From assembly GCA_964017145.1 (NCBI GenBank), contig OZ024849.1, positions 1,364,001-1,428,000 of the forward strand: DNA of 64,000 nt. The letters are read 5' to 3'. This DNA comes from Agrocybe praecox. Its lineage: Eukaryota; Basidiomycota; Agaricomycetes; Agaricales; Agrocybaceae. The notes beneath the pieces are model-generated. The model was not told the origin of the DNA. It did no database searches and worked only from the letters and a program-made list of their open reading frames with translations. Every line of letters begins with the position of its first letter. Within the stretch, counting starts at the first letter, position 1. This document shows positions 11,757 to 24,520 of the stretch, one piece after another. Both the position numbers and the translations under genes were made by a program.

Positions 11757-13871
11757 ATGTCGACGATACCGAATTCCAGGAACGCTTATACAGCCATTCC
11801 GACGCCCGAGTTCGAACACTTTCCCAATGCACATGGTACAAACGAGCATATCGAGCTCGATGGGTTTGACGCGGACGTCCCCTCAGGCTCACGGCATTCA
11901 AGTCGGTCTCGGACTCATACCACAAGATGGCTAAGGAGGTGCAACCACTACTCTGACCTTGTCGTCGATTTGTTCAAGCGCAATACCGGGCTTTTGCTCG
12001 TCGCTGCGGCGCAGGCATTCTTATCGTTGATGAATGTAGCGGTGAAGAAGCTGAATAGTATCGATCCACCGGTGCCTACGTTAGAGGTGCGTTTATAGTA
12101 CTCGATATCTGAAAAAGAATTAATCTCGATATTGGATTGTAGCTGGTATTCGTTAGAATGGTGTGTCATATTTCTAAAGTCCTCTTTTTTATGTGCCCAT
12201 CTAACTTTCTCTTGGCGATGACGGTATAGATTATAACATATTTTTGTTGCATGGCATATATGTGCGTGCTGTTTTATACGAGAGCTGCTGATGCTAACTC
12301 GCGCTGGTTATCTGACCTTCTTGTTTTGAATAAACAGGTTATCTACTGGTGTCCCAGATCCAATCCTTGGTCCCAAAGGTGTTAGAATATTGCTATTTGT
12401 TCGCGGTTCTGTCGGGTGCGTCCTCTGATCCCATGCCTTGAATTCGAACTAACTGTGAATATCTTCTTCCATCTAGGTTTTTTGGTCTCTTCGGTGTCTA
12501 CTACTCCCTTCAATATCTATCGCTATCCGATGCTACCGTTCTCACGTTCCTTTCACCAATGTGTACTGCCATTGCGGGGGCCTTATTGCTCGGAGAGAAG
12601 TTTACGAAGCGAGAGGCGTTTGCTGGACGTGAGTAACGTGTTTTCTTGTTTTCTCCTTAGGAACTCATGTGTTTTTGTCGTTGCTGTAACAGTCGTCAGT
12701 CTTATGGGAGTAGTCTTAATCGCCCGACCTACTGCCTTATTCGGGCACGCCACCCAGGTGGTTCCCATTACCGATGCTGCTGGGACCGCCATAGCCCTCG
12801 AAGGCGTGGGCCCTGTTGAAAAAGGGACACCGAGGGAGAGGCTGATCGCTGTTGGGTACGTTGTATTCTCCGCGACCTGAGTTGATCATCTGGTTCTCAA
12901 TTTCAATTCGTTTTTCTCAGAGTCGCTTTGATCGGCGTGCTAGGTGCCACAGGTGCATATACGAGCATCCGCGCAATAGGAAAGCGGGCGCACCCTCTGC
13001 ACTCGATGACGTTTTTCTCTATGCTTTGCGTTTTTATTTCGACTGTAGGGTATGTCGGTTTTCTATTATCGTGATATCATTATACTGACCGTTATTTTTC
13101 ACTTTGAAAAGGCTGATCGTTAATAAGACCCCTGTCGTTGTGCCGACTAGACTGGACTGGTTGGCGTTGCTGATTATGATTGGAATATTTGGCTTTGTCG
13201 CTCAGGTAAGTCGATCGATGTCTTCCAAATTCTTTTTCACCATTAATATATTTGTGTTTCTAGACGTTACTCACAATGGGCCTTCAACGAGAAACTGCCG
13301 GAAGAGGTTCGATGGCAGTCTATACCCAGATAGTATTCGCTACGATCCTTGAGAGGATATTCTTCCATGCTGTACCAACTGCCTTGTCGGTGATTGGCAC
13401 ACTGCTTATCATTAGCTCGGCGTTGTATGTCGCTGTAAGTCCTCTATGTTATTCCGATATTCCAATGCATCATTGAGGGCTTACCTTCCCGTTTTTGTAC
13501 AGCTGACGAAGGAAAAAGAGAAAGGAAAAGAACGGCCTTCTGCGATGAGCATGACGATGACGAGCGGTATAGCGATGAACGAGAGGGTAGGAGAAGATTA
13601 CACTAAATCGAAACTGACGAAATCTTCTTTGAAGTCGCATAAGATGGAGGTGGTAGAAGAGATGGAAGAAGGACTGTTATACTCGCACGAGTACCAGGAC
13701 TTAGATGTGGGACTGGAACATGCGGATGATAGAGTGAGGGCGGATGCATCGAGTTCGAGCTTGGAAAAAGAAGGCGAGCTTGAAGAAAGTAGACTGGTGG
13801 GGGACGATTTTGACGAAGAGAAGGAAAAGGAATCGCGGCGGGTCCGGTTTGACGAACATGCGAGATATTGA
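11757..13871 (+). CDS. EamA/DMT-superfamily membrane transporter, copy 1 (SLC35G1-like)
   Basis: Ten exons (11757-12086, 12143-12160, 12230-12261, 12338-12415, 12477-12628, 12693-12855, 12921-13049, 13112-13205, 13264-13434, 13503-13871) total 1536 bp and close in frame at 511 residues. The protein has a polar N-terminus, about ten hydrophobic segments, and EamA-type motifs: YYSLQYLSLSDATVLTFLSP followed by GALLLGEKFTKREAF, then VVLIARP at the end of the first half and LQRETAGRGSM with QIVFATI in the second half. The last exon encodes a long acidic/charged cytosolic tail. The substrate is unknown; the family exports small metabolites or transports nucleotide sugars. A near-identical copy lies at 31982-34110, and tail remnants lie at 53095, 54972 and 59641. 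The start is the ATG conserved between both copies. Confidence 0.85.
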
Positions 13872-14249
13872 TTCCTGATTTTAAAAATTTGGACAGCCTA
13901 CTAAACGACGATTACTGACGTCCAAGATACAATTTCGTACGTTACTTATTGACTGTCTTTAACATCGAGGACAGCAGTAGACACTGAGATTGTCAATTCA
14001 GCCTGTCATTTTTTGCTCATCATTTGGCTTCCTTCGTCGTAATTTTAGCTTGCAATATCGCCGTAACACATGGGAGAAAATAATAAGCAATTCGCCCATT
14101 TCGTTTTCTCCGGCGTTAAGCGCCATCATCAGAAATAGGCGCCGATACAAGCACGCTTTCTTACAAACGTCGTAGGCTATGCAAGTTAACACATGCGTAT
14201 GTTAAACTCTAATCATTCACTATTTCCACTCCGTGTACCATGGGTATAC

Positions 14250-14458
14250 GTATACTCACTCTATATATTACTTTTTCTATATCCCAGCATCATCGAACCG
14301 AGATATGAAGTACAGTGAACAGGGCAGTGTATGTCGTGCATTGCAGTATTCCGTCCGAAAGGACTGGTCCACTGCCTACCTGTTGGTGTCCCCCCTCCCC
14401 ACAGTTTAGTTCTCTTACAGGCCGTCGTCGTCCCCCCTCGTTCATATCTTCGGACAGC
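14250..14458 (+). promoter_or_regulatory. Conserved upstream block of MLKL-like copies
   Basis: A block containing CTCTATATAT, TTTTTCTATATCCCAGC and GAACAGGGCAGTGTATGTCGTGCATTGCAGTA (read here only in pieces) lies 100-200 bp ahead of copy A. It recurs ahead of copies B (about 20855-20940), F (about 60275-60370) and G (about 63045-63135), and in eroded form ahead of E (about 55600). It is likely promoter and 5' leader carried along by duplication. Confidence 0.55.
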
Positions 14459-15656
14459 ATGACCGAAGTTGCCGCATCGTCAACGCCCAGCAGGTTCCTC
14501 GCTCGATTGCGCCATCCTTATCGGAAATCTCCTACAACTACTACAGGCAATAGACGAGCCTCACAGGAATCGGGTCAATCATCTTCCAGGTCCGTTCTCT
14601 CGGCGAATCAGGACAACGTCTCTCAAAGAACGGAAGAGAAGTTTCGAGTCTTTCATAAACTCGCTTTCAGACAGTCATTTTTCAAGAGGAAGAAAGCAGG
14701 ACGTGAGGGATCCTAGGATTTCACGAAACTGAGGGAGGGTTGGACATTTCAGCATCCATATCCTCCTCAGATGTTGGGGGTGTTCCTACAAGCGACGACT
14801 TGAACTCGAACACGACCCGCCAGGAATAAAAATCAATTTGGATGTTTAACAGGAGAAAGGGGGAACCGGGAAACGAACGCAAGCTCAATCTGAGCTATAT
14901 CAAGTCAGATCTGACGATTCTCGCTGGTCGGGGACATTCTGGCACCTGTAACAGGACTGAAAGGAGTAGCGAGAATAATGCTAGAAATTGTCAGGATTGT
15001 TGAGGTGCGTAATTGAGACTTCGACATTCTTGAATTCCCTAATGCATATTTCTTACAGGTCGCAAAGAGTAACAAGAAGGCTTCAAAAGCCGTCGCCTTG
15101 CGCCCTTTGGGCTTATTCAGATTATTTCTGATCCATCGTTGGTCGTAATCGATAATGAGGGAAATGTACCTGCATTCATTCGGGAATTTGAAGCATAAGT
15201 GCCTTGTCATTACCACTCCTCTTATTGTTTTAAAATCGTCTGACTATCCGTAGCGCCCTGACTGAAATATCAAACACGATAAAATCCGTCGTTCTCAAGG
15301 ATATAAGCTGGTACAACAAGATTCTCACTTGCGAGGCGGTGAAAGACAAAATCATGGATTGTAATAGCCTCCTTGACCGACATGTCGCGCGCTTCCAGGT
15401 GCGTACTTGTCTTCGTCGTTTTCTTCCATATACTTATCACCTACAATTTCAGGTGGAAATTAATTTGGTAAACAGACAGACCCGGGAGCGACACCGCACC
15501 GAGTCCTTTGCAGAAAGAATTGTATTTGACTACTATTGTTTCCACTCTTCAGGTGATCTGGAAGAAAAACCTAGCCCCTTTCCTTACTTACCATTGAATC
15601 GCCTCGACAGGAACACAACGACGGTTTGCGTCGAGAGATCAAAAGGACCGCTCTAA
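14459..15656 (+). pseudogene. MLKL/HeLo-like helical-domain gene, copy A (dead)
   Basis: This matches the complete copy B (21053-22294) over its whole length, including all five exon blocks and their splice sites. It is inactivated by at least three lesions in exon 1. A deletion of about 13 bp after the GREGS block shifts the frame and brings a TAG at 14714. A CAA to TAA change sits near 14827, in the block that reads TRQESKS in copy B. A 2-bp deletion lies before the GGGGACATT segment near 14926. Later exons still read through, and the last one ends in a stop at about 15654. It lies about 590 bp downstream of transporter copy 1, the same arrangement as copy C after transporter copy 2. Confidence 0.8.
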
Positions 15657-15699
15657 AAATAAATTGGGCTGTGTTTTTTTTTTTTTTCTTCTTCGCTCA

Positions 15700-18697
15700 A
15701 GGGTGCAAAAATACGAATTTCATTAATTAGAATAACCCAACTTATTGTTTAGCGTTAATTTGTTTTAAGCTACTTTTAATAACCTAAAAAATAAGTCCTA
15801 AATTTGATGTCGGAGAAAATCTGCGTTATGTCTGGAGGTCTAATCACAAGTATGTCATCGAGGCCAATTTGCAATATGTTTTTGGGGAATAATTCATATA
15901 TTTCTCTAGCTAGACTCACCCCCGCGAAACTCCAATATATAGACATGATGCTGCAAGCATAACATTTACCTGGTCCGCAATTTGTAACCAGTTTTGACTC
16001 AGGAACTCTCTCCACCTACTAATTGCTGCACGCAAGCGTAAAGACGACGCTCAAAAATTGACAAAGGCTCAAGGTTAGCATATATGGCGGCCCATATAAT
16101 CGCACAAGTTGCTGGGGTGGTTATGGCTCCTTGATATTATCATGCATCGCTATAATGCATACACGCCTTTATGAAGATCAAGGAGAGGAAAGATGATGAA
16201 GTTGATCAAACGAATTTTGCAGTGCGTGTGTGTTTTTTGGGTGAACGAGCGAGAATCGCTGACGTCATTCCTCGGACAGGGTTCGCATGTCCCACGACGC
16301 TCCCCAAGCGGCTGGATGAATCATATACATATAGGAAATAGTGAGTTTCGTATTTCTAGATGAATGAATGCGACTTAATGATGATTTTGACATGAAGGGG
16401 ACAGTCCCTGTTCGTCATCCTGCTCGGATACGGAGTCTTTTCGCACCAACCGCCTTCCATCGCCTTTGCGCATCCGTCCAAAACTTGCCCAAGCAACGAC
16501 ACGACACGAGTGTGGAGACGCCGGGACGAGAAGATGGGATGGCGGGGAGACGATGAGAGGGATGTCCACCTCTGCTATCGTCGAATCTGCTGGCTTTGAC
16601 TCGGACGCAACCCCCTTCCTCCGCGCTTCGCACAATCCACCCTTTTCGTGTATCCATTCGCATCCTGAGCAACACTGCAAGATCATACGAAATGGTGGGT
16701 TTCGTATCTCTAAATGAACGGGCGCGATTTACTGGTCATGACGTCTTTGACTTTAAGGCGACCGTTCGCTCAGATGCAACCTCCCTCGTTCCAGGCTCCT
16801 CGCGATCCATCCCCTTAGTGTATCCAGTCAACACTCGTCGGTTTTCTGCCCTCGAGACTACACGAGCGTGTAGGGTCCGCATTTCCCTTTTTTTTTCCTT
16901 TCAAAAACACGCACATGCAACTTTCAGCACCTTATTTTTCGTTCTTCCTATCACAAACTGCATGGCTCTGCTCGTCCCATCTCAATGAAGTCCGATGTTA
17001 TAATCACGGCACGACGCTGCTCGTCGTGGAACTCTGGCGCAAATTTTTTGAACGCATCGTCCGCCAGCCATTGGTATCCGCCATTGTACCTCGTCCGTCC
17101 ACGAGGCTTCTCTCCAATTATTGCCAGTAACTCGAAAACGTAGATGATTGCAAGTACAATGAGGAGTCAGAGTCAACCCTTTCCAGGAAACCTCATCATT
17201 TTTGCTGACCCATATCGTCCCCACTATATATCTCATGCACCTGATATTGAAACTGGAACAAGCGCTCGCTCAAATAAGCACAGGAGGCTAAGCACCGACT
17301 CGCGCCACCTTCATCTGCAGTGTCGTTCGGTTCGTACAAAAAACCTCACCTTCAGCTCGACATCGTCGTCTGCTTCTCGCTCGAAAAGGCATTTTGATGG
17401 GGTTTCCGTTCTGAGCCCACAACACGAATGAGAGGATCAACAATGAAGCCTGTCATCGTCCATCCAAGCCCAACTCTAGCACATCGAGCAGCGGGACGAG
17501 CAGTGTGACATTGCGAAGCGCTTCGAATCCAACATATCCGACCCAACATCATTTTTATCTTATAATTATGATATCTCAAGTGCTGATCAGGAAGGCTTGC
17601 CATATAAGACCAAATATTCAACACCCCTCAATTATAAGATCCCGACACTTGTGGCGTGGTCGCTGAGGGCTGCCGATGTGGCAAGGCCTCCCTATTAATT
17701 GAGAAGTCCAGCAAATTGGATGCATCCTATAGTACCTCTATAACGAGTGCATGACTTTTGGACCTATAGTGCGGAACCTCTAAATAAATTGCTTCAAATG
17801 TTATCTTTGGGAACACCAGTGAAATTGCGAGAAAATGTAGTTAAAGCAGTGGAGCAGTCTAGTGTGCAGCTGGATGGCGTAGCTGGGCTCGGAAGCCCGT
17901 CGAGCAGCCTCGCACAATGGCGGCAGTGGCAAAATTGCATTGGGCGGTCCAAAATTCGGGTTCAAGGTACAGAGTCCAAGGTACAAGGTACATTTGGACC
18001 TGTGACTTGATGGATTTGATGCATATTTACTACGGGCGCTTAATGATGGTCATCGAGTTGCAATAATCCGTATACATGTATATATGCAAACTTGAAGCTT
18101 CAAAATCTCATTTGTTAAGCGTTCATGTCGGTATTTAAGATGAAACCAATAGAGTCAAATCGAGGTCCTGTGGCGAGCCGAGAATCGACACCTCATTTGA
18201 CGGCCTGTCACATGTCACAGGTCTAAATGGGCGTTAAAAATAACCACGCATGCGAATTTCTAACTTTGAAAGGCGAAGGCCTATTTTTGGAAATAACAAA
18301 AGGGCGGACTGTTACCTGGCACTTTTAATGTTTTCAGCTTGAAGCGCCGGGAACTAATAAGAGACAGCTCTTGAGTCATGCATCATGATAATAACTGGTT
18401 ATCTGCCATACCATCTACATATATCAAAATGATTTAACTGCATAGATCTTTGTTCATATCAGCGCGAGGACATACCTGTGATCTATGACTGATGATATCT
18501 ACCTTTAACTCCAAGGAAATGATAATAATTATCTCAGAGTTCATAATGCGGGACTAAGAAGTGCATATAAGAAACTCACTGGTGACTGTGAACTAACTTA
18601 TTTCCGTAATACAGCTGGGCTTATCGTGTCAGCATCTGTTTCACAATTGTACCATCCGGTCTCTGCTGAAAAAAAAATCGGACCCATCTGCACTATT
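15700..18697. other. Gene-poor intergenic region with degenerate repeats
   Basis: I see no supported gene. Two imperfect direct copies of a block of about 100 bp (GTTTCGTATTTCTAGATGAA near 16342 and GTTTCGTATCTCTAAATGAA near 16699) suggest an old tandem duplication. Positions 17853-17950 are the reverse complement of a dispersed fragment also present at 22881-22987 and 60027-60139. ORFs of 60-100 codons show no domain. Confidence 0.45.
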
Positions 18698-20318
18698 ATG
18701 CCAGCAAAACATCACGCCACGTGAGCTTATCCTTTTTATCGCTAACACTCATTTTTAATTGACGTGCACATTTGAAAAGATTCGTACAGTATTCCGTCGA
18801 ATATATCGGTATTGGTTCGTTGCTTAGTTTTATCGGCGTCTTCATGGCTTCATGATAAAAAATTTAAGCTTTAATATTCTACGACTACGCTCTAACATGG
18901 ACAAGAGAGGTCGAATACATCTGGATGTCCAAATTTAAAATATCTACTGTGCTTTACATTGCATGTCGTTATGCAATGATATCCAACATTGTCTATCTCA
19001 TTTCTCTCTCTGGAAAACTTCCGTCTACAATCAGGTGAGCTAGTGATAGCCTTTCGTATAATTCAGTAGCTTATAAAATTGTACAGCTGTAATACTGGGT
19101 ACCAAATTTGCAGCGCGCTTAGTACTATAGGCAGGATTGCCATACTCAGTCAGTGAATTATTATTTTTGGCTGTTAATCGTTAATCTGATAGTATCCCCG
19201 ACAGTCATTTTAGGATTTAGAACCTTTGTTCTATATGGTCGTAGAATACCTATACTAGCACTATTCCTCTTCATTGGAGTCACCATCGTTGTTGTCGATG
19301 TGGTGGGTAACATCCTCAGTACCTTAGTATTCAGTCCAGAAATCAACTAATTTCATTGATTTTAGATGCACGTTCAATGGGTTTCGTGCGTCCCAAGCGC
19401 CGGAAGGAATTTGTGAGTAATAGCGGACACCCGTTACAAATTTCTTTATCAGTGACAATGGAATTTGAATTGAAGGCCTGAGACGTTGCTGGTTGTCCTG
19501 GTAGTCGTCTATGAAGTTCTTTCTGCAGCCTTTGTTACGTTCCGCGCATGGCAAGCTATGCGTATTCGCAATAGCATGGGGCTTGATGGAAATCAATTGA
19601 AGTACTTAGTATTACAGCAAGGTTTGTACACTCCTACTCTTGACAAATTACATCTTAGACAAACTCTCCACAGGAATCCTCTATTTCTGGTATATATGCG
19701 TCATTTCCTGTCGGTAAAGTTAGTAGCTCAACCATCATTTCAGTTTTGTCTCCATATTCAATTTGGGAGCATTAATACTGCTTTATGTAAGTCTCTTCCA
19801 AATGTGTCCTATTCAACCCCAAGCTTATGTCCTGTATCTTCCTCAGACAGCGCCTGTGAGTCACATGCCACGTGAGGCTAACAAACACGAAGTTCAACCT
19901 ACTCAACCGTCTCTCCTTCAGAGTGGGTCATATTTACAGAGATCGTTGAACGGATTTGGCTTGCCGTACGTCCACAGCTTAAGATTGACCGGTCAATATA
20001 ACTACAGCGCTAACGACCTGATTCTTTTTTGCCTCATTCAGTGTCTCCGGACTAATGGCAGCACGTTTCCTCCTTTATTTGCGAGAATACAATCACAGAG
20101 CCGAAGGAGGATCAGAGCATAATGTCTCTAGACCTATAATGTTTACACATGCAGAGACGGTCTCCGACGAGGATGAAAAAGAAGATCTCGAGGCCAGAAA
20201 TGATATTGGCAACGACGAAGACTTGTTTAACGAATTTGGGCAAGATCCAGTGATGCAAGCGAGGATAGAGAGGAGAAATACGGAGGATGAGGAGCTTGCG
20301 TTGATCCAAAGTAACTAG
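18698..20318 (+). CDS. DUF6533 seven-helix membrane protein
   Basis: An eleven-exon model (18698-18720, 18780-18808, 18869-19034, 19131-19326, 19366-19412, 19476-19621, 19674-19689, 19744-19786, 19847-19855, 19922-19965, 20042-20318) totals 996 bp and closes in frame at 331 residues. The signature YDYALTWTREVEYIW (about residues 23-37) is the DUF6533 hallmark. RTFVLYGRR after helix 4, a WVSCVPSAGRN loop, and LPVSGLMAARFLLYLRE before an acidic tail are the other family landmarks. The hydrophobic segments fit seven helices. These proteins are abundant in Agaricomycetes and receptor-like in layout, but their ligand and function are unknown. Oddities are a 9-bp exon and a 39-bp intron (19327-19365) whose donor is the least certain point of the model. 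Confidence 0.75.
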
Positions 20319-21052
20319 TTTGGAAATAAAATTTCTAAAAGCAAATTCTATAATGACTCATCTGATAATAATAATTAAGGGCATTAGCGCCGAGGAAGCA
20401 AGTGGGGTCTTCAACTAAGCCTAGCGAGATAATCCAGATTCAGATATCGGATATCTACAGCAAGTGCCGAGTAGTAAATACCACCTCAACATTTTATTCT
20501 AACGTGACAGTGGTCAAAGGATTCGATGACTCGGATGTATTGCCAATTGGGCTATGGACGCGTCGCGCTGTCACGACCTGCACACGATCTAATCTAATCG
20601 GACAGATGCAGATTGCGCTGCCACAGCGGAACTTCGGAAGGTCTCATTCTTTCAACTTTGGAAGTGACGTTCGTCGAGCCTTGAAGCTTGAAGCTTGAGC
20701 GCTTGAGCTTGAACCGCGAACCTCAACCTAGAACCTCAGGCCTCCGAACCACGAACTCCGATTGTCTGGTCATTTTGGGCGAACAGCAAACCACCATTGA
20801 AATTTGAAAGTGTCACATAGTTTGGTCGGCCTCTGTATCTGCTGTGCATATGAGTCTTTTTCTATATCCCAGTGTACTAGGATCGAAGTACGAAGTACAA
20901 TGAACAGGGCAGTGTATCTCATGCATTGCAGTAGTTTCGATAGGACTAGTTTACTGCCTACCTGCTAGTACCTCTTCTCCCCTCCCCTCCACGTTATTCC
21001 TTCGTTTAGTTTTCTTACAGATCGTCGTCGTCTCTCCTCATTATCGGATACT
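20319..21052. other. Intergenic region and promoter of MLKL-like copy B
   Basis: A short tandem run of GAAGCTT-like units lies near 20683-20705. From about 20850 the sequence matches the upstream block shared with copies A, F and G. No gene is seen. Confidence 0.5.
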
Positions 21053-22294
21053 ATGGCGGAAGCTGCTGCATCGTTAACACCCACCAGGTTCCTCGCTCGA
21101 TTACGCCATCCTTATCGGAAATCTCCTACAACTACTACAGACATTAGAAGCGCCTCACAAGAATCGAGTCAACCCTCTTTCACATCCGTTTCCTCGCCGG
21201 GGCATCAGGACAATGTCTCTCAAGGAACCGAAAACAAGTTTCGAGTTTTTCATAAACTCAATTTCAAACGGCCATTTTTCAAGAGGAAAGCAGGACTTGA
21301 GGGATCCTCTGCTACACTAGGAGGACTTCACGAAACCGAGGGAGGGTTGAACATTTCAGTATCCATATCCTCCTCGGATGGGAATGTTTCTACAAACGAC
21401 GGCTCGAACACGAACATGACTCGCCAGGAATCAAAATCGATTTGGAAGTTTAACAGGAGAAAGGGGGGGCCAGGAAACGAACGCAAGCTCAATCTGAGCC
21501 ATATCAAGTCAGCTCTGACGATTCTCGCTGGAGTAGGGGACATTCTGGCACCTGTACCAGGACTGAAAGGAGCTGCGGGAATAGTGCTAGAAATTGTCAG
21601 GATTGTTGAGGTGCGTAATTGAGCCTTCGACATTCTTGATTTCCCCGATGCATAATGTTTACAGGTCGCACAAAGTAACAAGAAGGCTGCAAACGCTATC
21701 GTCATACGCGCTTTCGAGCTTATTCAAATTATTTCTGATCCATCCTTGGTCGTAATCGATAATTTGGGAAATGTACCTGCATTCATTCGTGAATTTGAAA
21801 CGTAAGTGCTACGCTATTACCACTTCTCTTATTTTTTCTAATGATCCGACTATCCGTAGCGCCCTGACTGAAATATTAAACACGATAAAATCCGTCGTCC
21901 TGAAGGATATACGGTGGTATAAGGGGATCCTGAGCTGTGAAGCAATGAAAGAAAAGATCGAAGATTGCAACAACCTGCTCGACAGACATGTTGAGCGCTT
22001 CCAGGTACGTACTTATCTGCATCATTTTCTTTGTATACTTAAGAGTTACGCAAAATTCAGCTAGAAATTGCATTGGCAAATACACAGACCCTGGAGCGAC
22101 ACCGCAGCGAGTCTTCCGCGCAGAACGAATTATATTCAACTAGTATTGTTTTGACTCTTCAGGTGAGTTAGCCGAGAAACCGAGTTGTTTGCTGTAAATT
22201 TACCATGCAATCCACCCAACAGGAACACAACGATGGTTTGCGCAGAGAGATCAAAATGGTCGCTATGAGGCTGTGTTTTTTTTTTAGCTCATAA
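21053..22294 (+). CDS. MLKL/HeLo-like helical-domain protein, copy B (complete copy)
   Basis: Five exons (21053-21610, 21665-21801, 21860-22004, 22061-22162, 22223-22294) sum to 1014 bp and close at 337 residues. Residues 1-150 are a basic, Ser/Thr-rich linker (TPTRFLARLRHPYRKSP, FKRPFFKRKAG). Residues about 155-320 resemble the N-terminal four-helix bundle of MLKL/HeLo-like adaptors from basidiomycetes. A PVPGLKGAAGI turn opens the bundle, an N-K-K-A helix follows, then a wide-spaced EKIEDCNNLLDRHVERFQ helix. In known proteins this module sits in front of kinase or NB-ARC domains and acts in membrane-directed cell death or signalling; here nothing follows it. It is the reference for copies A and C-G. 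Function is inferred; the domain call rests on pattern resemblance, not a search. Confidence 0.7.
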
Positions 22295-23287
22295 TCGACC
22301 TATTCCTCTAGTAGCATAATCCGTTATAAACATAAGCAATGCAGTGCTTAAGCGCTTAAGCGCTTATGTTCTTACCCGAGTACGTCGTTTTTTTAGCTTG
22401 CACGAGCAAGTTCAAATCCCGGCCATGACAACAATTATTCCCATTAAGATGGGTACATGTTCTTTCAGGCCCTTATCTTAGGATAAGATGTCCAGGAAGG
22501 AAGATCGACGTCATTCTTGGGTCGCTCCTTCGGATCTTCACGAGCCCCTAACACCTTTAATTTAGCAATATATGTATACCTAGCCCTGAAATTCCTTTTC
22601 ATGTCGTCGCTCTTTCCTGCTCCTCGAGTGCGAAAAAATTCCCGCTTGCCTTTCTCGCTTTCTCGCTACTCTTGGGTCCTTTTTTCGCTCCCACCCACCC
22701 CTCCTCTTCAGTGTTTGCATACCTTTTAAATAAAATATATTTTCCCATATAATTTAATGAACATATGTATTTCCCTCTCCAAACAGAGATGACTGACAAA
22801 CACATCTTATCTAGAAATTCTAGTAGCATGTTGGTAGCATGTTATCTTCCTGATTCGGAGTCGATGTCCACTCACGTGTCCATAGCCGAATTAAATCATC
22901 CTTTGACCACTACCGCCATTGTGCGAGGCTATTCGACGCGCTTCCGAGCCCAGCTACGCCTCTAGCTGCATTCTGGACTGCCCCATCTGGTGACAACAGT
23001 GATTCGCAGCTCTTCGCTTTTTCTGGCAACACCTGACCCAGTTTCGCATCATAACTGCCAGCAGACCATTCTGGTCGCTATTTCGACGCGTTTAACCCGC
23101 CGGAAAACGCGTTGTCTGCCTGATCTTTTTTCAGTGAACCCTCACGGACCAAACCAGATACTGCAGAAATCCCGAGACCAACTGCATACCGACTTCATTT
23201 CCCCTCTTATTTCATTTTACACTTGTCAAACCAACTCATCGTACCGGCAGCCACTACCGAAAAGCGAGCGCGTCAAAGGCTAACAAG
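22295..23287. other. Intergenic region downstream of copy B
   Basis: Downstream of copy B a poly-T run and a CTTAAGCGCTTAAGCGCTT direct repeat (about 22347) are visible. Positions 22881-22987 belong to a dispersed fragment also found at 60027-60139 and, inverted, at 17853-17950. No gene is supported. Confidence 0.45.
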
Positions 23288-24494
23288 ATGGTAGCCAAAG
23301 CTCAGACCATCCCAGATACATCTACCAGTGTTGTAGGCACTATGGATCCCTTGCCAATTTTGTTTGCAGGACGACACTATTCGGTCACAATCATTACCGA
23401 GGAAACTAAACAACCCCCTTCCAGCTTCCAAATCGACTACATATCCTTTTATTTCCCACCCCCCGAGACGAACCCATCGTCTAATTCAACTCTTATAAAT
23501 CTAGACGACTACCTGTGTATTTCGAAGGCGGAAGTGACACGGATACTGTGTCAACTGGGAAGGCCACATTTCAACAAAGACGGACCTCCTTCAGCCGCAG
23601 TATGACAAGAAACTACGAGCCACCGAAGCGAGCTACGCAGAACGCAAATGCAAGATTTACGACTCTGCCTTCGCTGACGGTTGCATGGAAGGAATGGAAA
23701 ACTGCAGAGAGCGTTTCGAAATTTTGAAAGCGGATATGGCTGCCGAACATGACGAGAAGTGCAGTGCTTCCGCAGCTGCTCTCGATGAAATCGTACAGGC
23801 TTCGCGACAGACAGGTATTGAGGAGGAACACAACCGCTGGGAGCTGCTGCTTGCCAATCAGGTCGATGTTTCCATCCAGGCGACAGAGATGCCTCCAGCG
23901 CACAGCTTTGCAGCGGCTAGCATCTTAACTGAGGCCCAAGTTATCCCTCGCCTCGTCACACCCGCTGTCCAATCGCTTCTCAATCTCAGCACGCCTGACG
24001 TCTCATTTCCTTCATCTTCACCATCCCCACCCACAGAAAAAAACCTGTTATTCCTGCCGGTACCGCCACCAGTACCTGACGGAAGACCTTCACCTATCTC
24101 TGAGCCATCCATCATCGGAGACGCAGTTCCTTCTACATGGTCAGACGAACCCCATCCTGAAATACCCGAGCACCAAATCTGCTCTGTTACCGCTCTATTG
24201 CCAGCATGCTCCATCACACCTCTTCCTCATCGCGACTTCTTGGACCTGCAAAGTTCTGGCGGAAACCCGTAGAACAGCTTTCAGCATCGTAAAGGACGTG
24301 GGCGTCGAGACCAACACCAACATGCTCGTCAGGGCAAATACCGGCAACCAAAACACTGTCGCCATTATTCAAATTATAATTCTACATCCCAGTTCCAAAA
24401 GGATTCGCAGCGAGCCCGGTTTGATGAACATGCGAGCTATTCGTCCATCCCTCATGGCTTGTCCCTGACCACCGGCGGCAGAGGAAGAGGATGA
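23288..24494 (+). pseudogene. Coiled-coil and RG-rich hypothetical gene broken by one stop
   Basis: The frame opens at ATG 23288, and a 61-bp intron (23534-23594, donor GTGACA, acceptor CTTCAG) joins two open segments. The second segment holds a charged, probably coiled-coil region (KKLRATEASYAERKCK, CRERFEILKADMAAEHDEK), then a Pro/Ser-rich stretch. An in-frame TAG at 24270-24272 interrupts the frame. After it the same frame stays open for 73 more codons and encodes a basic Arg/Gly/His tail (HRKGRGRRDQHQHARQGKYR, then TTGGRGRG). This looks like one gene with a nonsense mutation; a truncated but functional product is also possible. I do not recognise the family. Near its end, RARFDEHASY resembles the tail of the EamA transporter (RVRFDEHARY) at protein and DNA level. 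Confidence 0.5.
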
Positions 24495-24520
24495 TGGTCC
24501 TGCACACCAGCTCCATCGGT

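Noticed and set aside
12416..12880. 154-codon ORF inside transporter copy 1
   Set aside because: Crosses introns of the spliced transporter model in a different frame.
16375..16717. Overlapping ORFs on both strands near 16.5 kb
   Set aside because: All three frames are open in a GC-richer patch, with no motif and no homologous copy; not supported as genes.
22395..22435. tRNA-like B box (GTTCAAATCC followed by CGGCCATGACA)
   Set aside because: No complementary 5' acceptor strand, A box or anticodon arm upstream; at most a tRNA or SINE relic.
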